Shown: in pieces, positions 55,901 to 64,000 of the stretch
How the letters are laid out: each line of letters opens with the position of its first letter
Numbering within the stretch: position 1 is the stretch's first letter
Assembly: GCA_011037195.1 (NCBI GenBank)
Contig: JAAEAF010012976.1
Coordinates: forward strand, 158,421 to 222,420
Length of the DNA: 64,000 nt
Source: Triatoma infestans
Lineage: Eukaryota; Arthropoda; Insecta; Hemiptera; Reduviidae
Reading direction: 5' to 3'
Notes under the pieces: model-generated
What the model saw: only the letters and a program-made list of their open reading frames with translations
What the model was told of the DNA's origin: nothing
Databases searched by the model: none
Position numbers and translations under genes: made by a program

Positions 55901-58900
55901 CCATTTACTCGGATAAACTTATTCAGTAGTTTTAAATTGGTTTTCTGCTCCACAAAATTTCATCGTGCCATTGTCTGTGTAAATTCCAGTGGCCTACCAC
56001 TTCGAGCAATAAAGGGACGTTGGGTCTGCAAAAAGGTCATTGTTGATCAAGAGAAAACCAATTCCAAATGTATGGCCTTATAACAGCACAAATAAATAAA
56101 ACAATCCACACTTTTTATCCTCTTTTACGAACAATGAGCCTGCCAAGTCAATACCACATCCTTGGTAAAGCCAAAGGATAACCTTCATTGGTTACTGTAA
56201 AAATCCTTTTACAACGAATGCATTGACTCCTTTCCTTTCTTAAGACGTAATAATTTTTTCTTCCCTAACAACTATATCAAAGTAAATTGACAGTCAAAGA
56301 GGGGAAAGTTCCGATTTTTAAGGGAATTTGTCAGTCATATGATCGATCTATTACAGCGGAAATAAAAATAAGTCATGTGACACCAATGTTTTTTTTTTCT
56401 AAAAAACACAAATTTGGCTACACTCTTTCAAAGGTTGTATTTTGGTATTTAAAAGCTACAAAAAAGGAAAATACAAATTAATTCATTTACCTCGCAAACC
56501 TATATCCAACTAATCCCAAAAATTCCAATACCTTGGAGATAAAACCTGTTGCTTTCGTAATTTTACTCATATCATGCTTAGCAGTTGTTCGAAAGTATAA
56601 GAAAGAAACTAGTAGTCCGCTGAAAATAATAATAAAATGATCATGATTAATATATTATACTGATGTTGAAACAATCTAGGTTTTTTAAATTAAAACATGG
56701 ACGAGTTTCTTCAATTAGTAGGCGATATTTTGGAGCATCAAAGTATAAACTTAATTGACAACCTTATAAAGAAGAATGTATCAACTGCATAAGCGCCATT
56801 ATTGATGGCCTGGAAGGCTAGCTCTTTTTCTACAAGTGATCTGTATGCCATATTATCTGAAATTAATAAAATGATTTAGTACATAAATATATAAAAAGAG
56901 TTAAGCGGCTGAAATAAAAACTATGAATATCTCCTTTTGTTCTTTAAGTTTACAAAGAAATTTTTTTAGACTAAGATTTTGTATTAAAAATGCGTAGTCT
57001 ATATTTTTTTTTAAAGGCACATCAACATCTGAGTTCTATTCAAAAATTTGTTAGGAGGAAATGTGTGTTTTATTTTTAAAAAAAGCATTAATTCCTGATT
57101 TTTCGATACTAAATATATTCTAAATTTTGTTCCATATTATAATAAGCGCTTTCACCCTTGCAGATCACTTTCAATGATGAGTATTGGTTTGTAACTTATG
57201 TAGTAGTTAACATTTGTACATTAAACAACCTAATTTTCACTCGTTATAAATTAAGGCCAAAGAGAAATTTTGTGGTGTTCCCAGATTCATAGAAGAAGAA
57301 AAATTCTTTTATTTGCCCAGCAGCAAATACTACATAAATAAGATTACATAATGTTTACATTTTATGTAAATATAATTGATTCCTAAGCCATGAATTACGT
57401 CTGGTCTAGTTTCGTTTTTTTTTTGTTGGGGGGAGGTGCGATACATTGCGACATTTCAAGGCAAGTCATGACAGTAAGATAAGGCGGAACGACTTCACGG
57501 CAAGTGAATAAACACCGGTCAAAAACCATAGTACAGTTTCTATCAGTTTCAGAAATTGTGGATTTGATTTGGGCAAGTGACCATCGCTGAACCAATTTTT
57601 TGGCAGCGCGATCTAGAAATGGACCATTCCCTTTAAGTGTGTGATCAACAAATTACAGACTTAGCATTTTTTATTCGTCATAACTCACTTATTCAGCGTG
57701 GGTAGTTTTTATTTAAGATATAGTAAAAAAAAAAAAAAAATCGAAATAGTGCATTTACATTTGTCAAACAGCATAATTACCAGAATATCTAAACATTATG
57801 ATGCATGTGTGCGACAATATTACCCATGCCATGCTTAATGATCTTAGCCCATGTATGGTTGGAATTGTATCTTCGCCAACAGATCTTTCACAGATGGTTA
57901 CAATATTTTTTTTAAGTGAGAAAGATAATAGAACTTCCCGCCATAATAAACCTGAAAAACAAAATTCGTTAATCATTTTGTTTGAGTTGTACATCATATT
58001 CAGGATGTCTCATAATTAACAAATAATGGTCACACCCTCATATTTATCACACCATCTTGTCAACAAATTTTAAAAATAAAAGCATCGTTTTCCACTCTCT
58101 TATTTTTAAGACAAATATTTATCATCATGTTTAATTTTTTTTGTTTTTGTTTTTTACATCTTACTTCTTTAAAACGTAAAAGTTATTTTTTAAGACTTGA
58201 TGAGAAAAATAATCTCATCCACTCTTAAATTTTCTAGTCGTTTGTCACAAAATGAAGGTTAATAGTCTTTAAACAAACGAAGAGGTTAAAAACAAACGAA
58301 AAAATCGGATGTGATACACTCACACGACTCTCTCTTACTTACTTGCATAGCTATAATTGACAAATTATCTTCAAACTTATTTCACTCAAAGTCAAACAGT
58401 CGTCCATGCTATGTCAATGACAAATTTATGCATAATAAAACCACTTTTTTCAGGGAAGCGTGATCTTCCAGCTCCCGTAGAACTCGGAAATCAATATTCT
58501 CGGACAAAATGTAAGAGCAAAACTAATATGTCTGTATATGTATAGATCCTGAAGGGGATCAGCTATTAAAGCGTATTGATATTGTTTTCAAAACTCACAC
58601 TTCTGGAGAGCGAAGTTTTTGGTCCTCAAAACCATGGCAACATATATATAATATTATATATATAATAAAATCTTAAACTAAAATAGCACATAATTATTAT
58701 TATTATTATTATTTTGTATTTTACAATTTTACTAATGCATTGCTTACTGTATTTTAGATTAAAGCCTTGATAAAGACAAGAAATTGAATCGACACTATAA
58801 TTCATGATTTTTCTTCTTGACCGATCCTCACCAAATTTATTCATAACATTGAATGTTAAGTTAACTTCCTGCTTTGAATATTCTTTTTTTGAATATGCCA

Positions 58901-61900
58901 TTCAATTTTGAATAATGAAATTCATGATATAAAACTTGAGGCTCAAAAGAGAAAAGATAAAAATATTTTTTAAGTTTGGCTGTGTAGAAGTTGAAATTAG
59001 AGAGAGTGAACAATGGCATTGAGACCACCTCTGTATGCGATGCTGATATTCTTATCTTTTTGCATTCAATCAATAGACAGACTTTAAAATATAACTTTAT
59101 AATAAAGATAAATATATATAAGCATACTTACTAAACCTGCTCATTATTTCTTCACTATTGACAGAATTCCTTTCCGATAATTCTGCTTCACTATCTATAA
59201 ACACACGGAGATTTGTTAGATATGAAAATAAGTGAAATAGATATAAATAAGAAAAGCCATATTTTGTGCACAGTACTTTCATTATTGTTGGCGCCTACTG
59301 GTACTTTAATAGTTGCTGTTATCACTTCTTGATGATGTGTCTTAGCTATTTCATATGTGTAATTATCATATACATATTCTGCCCGTTTCCTTTTATCAGA
59401 AGAATATTCCTGATAAATATCTAAACATGTGCCACAAATAACTAGAAGAATTACAAATGAGGTTGTGAATCTGTAAAAATGAAAAATGAAAATTCAGACT
59501 GTTTAAACTATTATATCCTTCCAGCTTCTAAATTTATGATTGCACATTTTTATTTGATAGAATGAACTTTCAAAATAAATAGCGAATTAAAAAAATTAAT
59601 CTTGTATGATGCGAAATAATTTCAATCCTAGCTTCAACAAAGCAGTGCGTAATACAGAAAGCATTTTCAAGGAAAAAAGAAAACTTAGATATTATTCAGA
59701 AATATGTAAGTTCCCATTTCGCAACAACAAAGAGAGCCTTTACCATTCAAATTAGAAAACAACAATTAATGTCACTTCTTTGAACTACTTCAAGTTAACA
59801 AAATGAAGCATTTTATGTAATGAAATTACAATTAAGTTGATAATATTATTTCTACTTTTAAGGTATTAAAAATTATTATATCTATAAAAAAAAAAATTGT
59901 ACATAAATAACAAATTCTGTGACAAAATTGTTATTTTTAGACAAAAATATTACATTTTTTGTGAAATACTATCACTATTAAATAAAATCGTTAAACATTT
60001 TCGAGAAAATGGCTGAAAATAAAACAAAAAGAAAACTTAGTAAAAATCCCCTGACGGATTCTTACCACTGCTGCTATCCAAATGGAATATCAAGTTTGGA
60101 ATTCTACAATTTCTCATTTTTTTAGTTAGCTGTTTACACATATCTTCAATTTTAGTATGTGTATCGCCGAAGGGATTACAACCTACTAATAACTGAAGTA
60201 AGGAAAACAAAAAGGGATAGCCTTAGGAAGTATTGTGAAGACATTGGTTCTCTGCTTACGACGATAAGATTACATAAAGCTATGGCCGGGCAAAATAAGT
60301 CACTCAAGAAACCTGACGATAGCTTCACTGAAGATGGCTAGCATCGAGCTCATTTCTACTGGGGACACATTTTCCCGAAAGTCTACCGTCGCAAGATGAG
60401 ATTGAGGCAGAGAAGCCCAGCAGGGTGTAGGAGGCTGGAATTGGCGATTAGCCTTTCAAGTCACCAGCAGTGGATGAAACTTATTCTACAAGAAAGGCAT
60501 AAGGGAAATCTTTTTATATCTGGTTAAAATCATTCGGAGTAGTTTGGCACTCCGGTATACGATACCGAGGCCATGGAAAAAATAGTAGCATACATTCCGA
60601 AATTAGAGACACCACTCTGCCGAAATCTTTTAAGCATCTCTACCTAACACAATGGAAAAGGCCGTAGATAATTATGTTAGGGCAGAGTTATTGGAGAGGG
60701 TATCTCTTCAATCGCGCCAGCATGTGTACCGAACGGGAGGATCAACGGATTGCGCTCTTTATGCGGACGAATATGATCTAAAAGCTCTCGATGTCAATGA
60801 AATAGCATTTGTGCCCTACTGCACATAAAGAAGCATTTGACAATACCTCTCACGAAGCTGTTAAAGGGACCAAACTTAAAAGGAGAGTGGAAGGCATAGA
60901 CATGAGATAGACAAATGCGAAGGAGTCCACAAAAACGGTAGAAACCTGGTGGGCCAGTACACTATCAAGAGCACTACTACCCACAACTGGGATTGAGGCA
61001 TCCTCAATCTCACAACTTTTCTCATTTGATTGAGATATGGGCGAAGGAGGCCATTCTCAGACTATCTAGGGAAGAATTTATTATTGGTATTTTCTCTATC
61101 TGCCAGCTTCCCTTCTGGAATTCTCCTAGGGATGTAGTGATTAAGAAATACAACTTCGCCAAAAATTTCTCCTCGAAGCTGAGCCCCCGAAAAGAGCAGT
61201 CAATATGCACTCTGCCTGATAGTAAAGAACATGCCATATATCATATCCAAACGGATGGGTTAAGATCCCCTGAAATGGATGGAGCTGGTGTATATAGGCC
61301 GAGTACCAGACCATCAGAGCAAAATTTAAAGAAAGTAATGTTGATATTTATATTTCTTCTTGTATATTTTAAAATAGAACATTTTATGAAAAAGACTGAC
61401 CTTTTTTTAGAAATTTAGGTGACTCATATTATTTTCGTATAAGAAAATCTTTTTTTTAAACTACTAAATATGTATTTTGAATAAACCTACACTATTATCC
61501 AAAATGTGGGATCTTTAGTCAAGGAGTATACAGTATGTGGTGTTTTAAGTTGTGCTAATTCAACATCTCTATGCGCCCGAAAATCGGATTGATTTACCGA
61601 CATCCTCACAAGTTTTTCTGCTTCAGCTGGAGAACATGACAATGGCAAACAAACACCCAGCAGCTGGCTATGAGACTGAAACAGCATGAAAAGAAAAGTT
61701 AAAATTATTAAGTAAATTTTACTTTAAGCTACATTATACAAAATGTGCCAGTTTTTTTTTTTTTCCACTAGTGCCCCTATTGAAGGAGAATTTATTTTCC
61801 ACATGCTTCATGATACATGTGTGTATTGTTGTGAAATTACCTTAAATGGTTTTATATAAACACACTTTACATTAACAAATTATATTACATATAAAAGAAC

Positions 61901-63500
61901 AAATAATATAAAGAAAACAAAATGGATAATAAATATTGTGTAAGAAAAATGGGAAAATGAAGAATATCAATCAAAGTAAGCTCTCTTCTCTATCCAATGT
62001 TAATTATTTAAAAAATTGTCATATTATATTAAATCAAATTCAATTTTTGCATTAAATTCAAATTTCCTTAAAAAATTTAAGGGTTAGTCATGGAAAATAT
62101 TTTAATGAAATCAGACTAATAAATGAATTGACCCTTATTTATAAAAAACCAACCGTTTCAAATAAAAATGTTAAACCAATTTTTTTTCAACTTTATGTAA
62201 CAAAATAATTTTTCAAACGTTATTTTCTGAATTCTTAAATTATGTCAGTTAGTTCTTTATGTTGAATTTGGTTTTTCAGCATTAAAAAGCACATACGCAT
62301 ATTCCAGAAATACCTCGATAGATGAAAGACAAAGTAATCTGGCTATCATTTTTATTGAACAAAGTCTACTTTAAAAAAAAATGCAGACAGAACAATATAT
62401 GTGTATATATTTTAAATGGTTATTGGAATACAGTCCCACTTAAAAAAAATGTATTTTGTAATGTTGACACCCATGCAGGTATCCCATTCAGGTCTTGATG
62501 AAGTGATTTGTAGCATTTGTGGCGAGAAATCTGTATGGGAGTGAAATGTAAATCTTGTGCCAGTTGTAAATGCCATTCATTGATGTCCTGTCAATCACTA
62601 GCAAATTATTTATTGGTGAATGTAGTAAATCCTATGGCCATCTCCGTTTTAGTCTTTTATCTAGTACTTGAGTTGTTTGTAAGTTATTAGTGAGAAGGTA
62701 ATAAATAAATAACTAAATTAGAAAAACTGGTTTGACGTTCTAAAAAGCGCATACCCATAGTTATAGTTGAGAACCGTCACTGTAGTAGGTACGTATTTTT
62801 TCAGACTCGCAAAGGAGCGATGAAGGAACAAACAAACTCTATTATTAATATTTTTCCAAAAAATGTTACTTTATCAATTTACAAGTGCAGCTAAAAACTC
62901 TTCCGATGAGAGTTGTTCTTTTTTTTTAATTTAAGGCGCGTCAACATCTATGGTCAATGGCGCCCGGAGCCTTCTCAGTGTACTGCCAGCCACCAGGCAG
63001 TGTTCTCTCGTTACAGACAACATCACCGGTCAATGAGCTACAGAGCCTCCTAGAAAGAAAAAATGTAAGGGTAGCCAAGCTGGGCTCGAACCCGGGTCCT
63101 TCGCGTGGGAGTCCAGTATGTAAACTAAGAATTGTTTCTGTAATCCATTCAAAATATTCAACTGTTCAGTAATTAAAGAAACAAAGAAGATAATATGTAA
63201 TTATAACATTTCTGAAAGTGTATATTTGTTATTGGTCTTCTACAAATGATGCAGTAAAAATACTTTAAAAGCTTCTCCAGTATCCCACATTGCTACAATT
63301 TGATAACAAGAAGCGAAATAATAATGGTTTACAAACTTGTGGTGTAAGTGACTTATTGAGCTGGATGTGCGCCTTCATGACATAAAATCCCAATGGAAAT
63401 GGTGGTAGAGGCTCAATGTTTTTACAATGAGTAGCGGAGCCCAGCCAGTAACTGTTACCCCAGAAAAATCCACCACTGTATTTTCCACTTGAATCTGACA
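52765..63500 (-). CDS. NRF-6-like transmembrane acyltransferase-3 protein (14 exons, N-terminus missing)
   Basis: Proteins of this family have an extracellular Cys-containing NRF domain followed by an acyltransferase-3 domain with about ten membrane segments. Relatives are C. elegans NRF-6/NDG-4 and Drosophila drop-dead; the substrate of animal members is not established. Spliced exons (63337-63500, 61491-61675, 59277-59470, 59132-59194, 57781-57951, 56763-56856, 56491-56619, 55525-55690, 55194-55273, 55023-55118, 54761-54890, 54493-54667, 54270-54412, 52765-52902) give 1928 nt, 641 complete residues plus TAA, with consistent phases. Diagnostic segments are GVCLPLSCSPAEAE, IHGLRSLSMAWVILSHT (carrying the conserved histidines of the acyltransferase start), VDTFFFIS, PKYWWRNLLYINTLFP, WSWYLADDTQFY and TYCAYLVHP. 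The start codon and signal peptide lie right of the window. The gene is convergent with dystrophin. Confidence 0.93.
53410..53500 (+). other. Possible tRNA-like fragment
   Basis: TAATAGTTTAGTGGATAGGA followed by AGATTCCGGC resembles an A-box region and a worn B box. It belongs to neither SINE family seen here. Too weak to name. Confidence 0.25.
54270..54412 (-). CDS. NRF-6-like exon 13
   Basis: It encodes ILYPFSRVTYCAYLVHPFVT, the conserved PLSR(x)TYCAYLVHP block. Phase 1 in, phase 0 out. Donor GTAAGT, acceptor TGCTTCAG. Confidence 0.94.
54493..54667 (-). CDS. NRF-6-like exon 12
   Basis: Two hydrophobic segments separated by a loop with LHPISAAAFSSLSHSAWA, matching the late membrane helices of NRF proteins. 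Phase 0 in, phase 1 out. Confidence 0.92.
54761..54890 (-). CDS. NRF-6-like exon 11
   Basis: It encodes the YDKPWTRLGPYLVGMSVGWI motif typical of the family, followed by a basic loop. Phase 2 in, phase 0 out. Confidence 0.94.
55023..55118 (-). CDS. NRF-6-like exon 10
   Basis: It encodes a membrane helix (VALGIMSVLLVSSWTTTAMI) and a short Asn-rich loop. Phase 2 in, phase 2 out; donor GTGAGT. Confidence 0.92.
55194..55273 (-). CDS. NRF-6-like exon 9
   Basis: It encodes CMLWSWYLADDTQFYILGAL and LLIFSV, the WSWYLADDxQFY motif and a membrane helix. Phase 0 in, phase 2 out. Confidence 0.95.
55525..55690 (-). CDS. NRF-6-like exon 8
   Basis: It encodes LTAPYFFVLGCLQV and PKYWWRNLLYINTLFP; the WWRNLLYIN block is a family hallmark on the lumenal side. 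Phase 2 in, phase 0 out. Confidence 0.95.
55740..56480. other. Intron of NRF-6-like gene, no recognisable element
   Basis: Between exons 8 and 7. The first 350 bp are richer in G+C (GTCCCCGCTTCCCTGCCCAA and onward) than the surrounding intron, suggesting an inserted element, but no known motif is readable in any frame. Confidence 0.4.
56491..56619 (-). CDS. NRF-6-like exon 7
   Basis: It encodes the membrane segment GLLVSFLYFRT, a basic loop, then VLEFLGLVGYRFAR. Acceptor TATTTTCAG, donor GTAAAT. Confidence 0.92.
56763..56856 (-). CDS. NRF-6-like exon 6
   Basis: It encodes a lumenal loop and NNGAYAVDTFFFIS. The VDTFFF motif is nearly invariant in animal acyltransferase-3/NRF proteins. Phase 1 in, phase 2 out. 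Confidence 0.93.
57781..57951 (-). CDS. NRF-6-like exon 5: start of acyltransferase-3 domain
   Basis: It encodes the amphipathic FSLKKN block and then IHGLRSLSMAWVILSHT, the family signature with the histidine implicated in acyl transfer. Acceptor TTTTTCAG, donor GTAATT. Confidence 0.93.
57952..59131. other. Intron of NRF-6-like gene with ACTTCCGG repeat 5' end
   Basis: At 58309-58350 the sequence GGATGTGATACACTCACACG then ACTCTCTCTTACT matches the 5' terminus of the ACTTCCGG family (+ strand), followed by TATAATTGACAAATT as at 3163. The rest is AT-rich, with an (ATT)n run near 58695. Confidence 0.6.
59132..59194 (-). CDS. NRF-6-like exon 4: short linker exon
   Basis: 63 nt, 21 codons, phase 1 at both ends, so frame-neutral. 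It encodes an acidic, Ser-rich linker (SEAELSERNSVNSEEIMSRF). Donor GTAAGT and acceptor TTTATAG are both good. It could be alternatively used. Confidence 0.78.
59277..59470 (-). CDS. NRF-6-like exon 3: first membrane segment and cytosolic linker
   Basis: It continues TFWIIV with FTTSFVILLVICGTCLDIYQ, a clear membrane helix, followed by a charged linker. The 3' end at a GTACTG donor is inferred from the phase needed by the next exon; this is the weakest junction of the model. Confidence 0.8.
60155..61370 (+). mobile_element. LINE (jockey/R1-like) reverse transcriptase and RNase H, decayed, in NRF-6-like intron
   Basis: Ordered matches: YNLLITEVRKTKRDSLRKYC, IRLHKAMAGQ and LKKPDDSFTEDG (the linker before reverse transcriptase), QHVYRTGGSTDCAL (the 'AYR.GRSTETAL' block), a frame-broken FDNTSHEAVKG (the 'GAFDNTS' block), and IQTDGLRSPEMDGAGVY (first RNase H motif, normally YTDGSK..GAGV). 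The YADD-box region is not readable. Opposite strand to the host gene, dead. Confidence 0.82.
61491..61675 (-). CDS. NRF-6-like exon 2: end of NRF domain, start of first membrane segment
   Basis: It encodes SHSQLLGVCLPLSCSPAEAE, with the two conserved cysteines of the family, then a linker and TFWIIV. The donor at GTAGGT (rather than the GTGTAG two bases earlier) is chosen because only it keeps the hydrophobic frame of exon 3. Confidence 0.88.
62929..63120 (-). mobile_element. tRNA-derived SINE, family 1, in NRF-6-like intron
   Basis: Reverse complement: CACGCGAAGGACCCGGGTTCGAGCCC (B box region), then TTCTAGGAGGCTCTGTAGCT, CGGTGATGTTGTCTGTAACG, ending GTTGACGCGCCTTAAATT. The A box side is cut off at about 63120. 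Confidence 0.82.
63337..63500 (-). CDS. NRF-6-like exon 1 in window: NRF domain
   Basis: The upstream codon is split (2 nt belong here); the exon ends in phase 0. It encodes SDSSGKYSGGFFWGNSYWLG and SATHCKNIEPL, typical of the start of the NRF domain. Acceptor TTTTAG, donor GTTTGT. Confidence 0.9.
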
Positions 63501-64000
63501 CTAAAACAGATAGAAGACAAAAGACATTGAATATTAAATATGCTGCAGATAATAAAATTGAAATAACAAATAAATAATAATAAAAAAGAAATAAAACATA
63601 ATTCTAGATCTGTTTATATCTGAATTAATGAAGGAGAGTTGAAATAGATCGTGGCAGTGTACCGGCTCTAATAATACTATCAATCAGTAAATTACCAATT
63701 AGGCGAACTTTGAGAGACAGTTAAGTGTGATTTCCAAATTAATTAACAGAAGTATAGTTTTTCAGCTTTAATTTAAGAATTACTAATAAACTCATTATTT
63801 GTTTTGTTTTTTTAGGTTATATCTATTGTTTCTGTTTAATTATCCATGAATTGTCAGATCCTGTACTCGTAATTTATATGAACTAACTTCATTAATGACT
63901 GAGATAAGTGAATTTTCATGCAGGAAATAATTTTCATGGCTACTAATTATGTCACAAGACTGTATGGATGGGTCTTACAAGCTTATAAATTATCAGGTAT
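63501..64000. other. Intron of NRF-6-like gene, nothing recognised
   Basis: AT-rich. The exon carrying the start codon and signal peptide should lie further right, outside the window. Confidence 0.6.

Noticed and set aside
57395..57595. 66-codon - strand frame in the NRF-6-like intron.
   Set aside because: No family match, no splice sites giving the right phase to exons 5 and 6, and those exons already join in frame.
60993..61418. The longest open frame in the window (141 codons) as an independent gene.
   Set aside because: It contains the first RNase H motif (QTDGLRSPEMDGAGVY) of the decayed LINE at 60155-61370 and is part of that element.
62957..63172. 71-codon + strand frame starting MAPGAFSVYCQPP.
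   Set aside because: Antisense reading of the SINE at 62929.
1..64000. CRISPR arrays, bacterial operons, rRNA genes and functional tRNA genes.
   Set aside because: None seen. The tRNA-like boxes all belong to SINE copies, and the gene structure is that of a eukaryote.

Overview
The window reads as nuclear DNA from an animal, most likely an insect. It is strongly AT-rich, its genes are split by GT-AG introns, and it carries mariner, LINE, SINE and foldback repeats. The two recognisable genes are closest to insect families. I cannot fix the order; a hemipteroid insect is only a guess.

Two real genes face each other tail to tail. On the + strand, 15 exons between 34867 and 50270 encode the C-terminal 722 residues of dystrophin: the end of the last spectrin-like repeat, WW domain, EF-hand region, ZZ zinc finger, syntrophin-binding region, leucine-rich coiled coil and a conserved C-terminal tail. 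On the - strand, 14 exons between 63500 and 52765 encode about 641 residues of a NRF-6 ('nose resistant to fluoxetine')-like multi-pass acyltransferase-3 protein; its N-terminus lies beyond the right edge. All intron phases agree in both models. About 2.5 kb separates the two stop codons. The two proteins have no known joint role.

Positions 1-34866 hold no exon I can identify and are probably intron of the long dystrophin transcript, or intergenic DNA upstream of a short isoform. They are filled with decayed mobile DNA: two mariner-like elements, several LINE reverse transcriptase or C-terminal fragments, two tRNA-derived SINE families (two copies with target-site duplications), and a dispersed repeat with an 'ACTTCCGG' core and short terminal inverted repeats. 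There are also several foldback elements with long inverted arms. The same families sit in the introns of both genes.

The most interesting signals are two. First, the foldback elements carry copies of a motif that fits a minimal hammerhead ribozyme core (CTGANGA, helix II, GAAA, a near-loopless palindromic stem III, GTC), in the best cases with a matching stem I. Second, the dystrophin tail spans a frame-neutral 75-nt cassette exon and the last exon, and it matches the alternative tail that vertebrate dystrophin makes when exon 78 is skipped.
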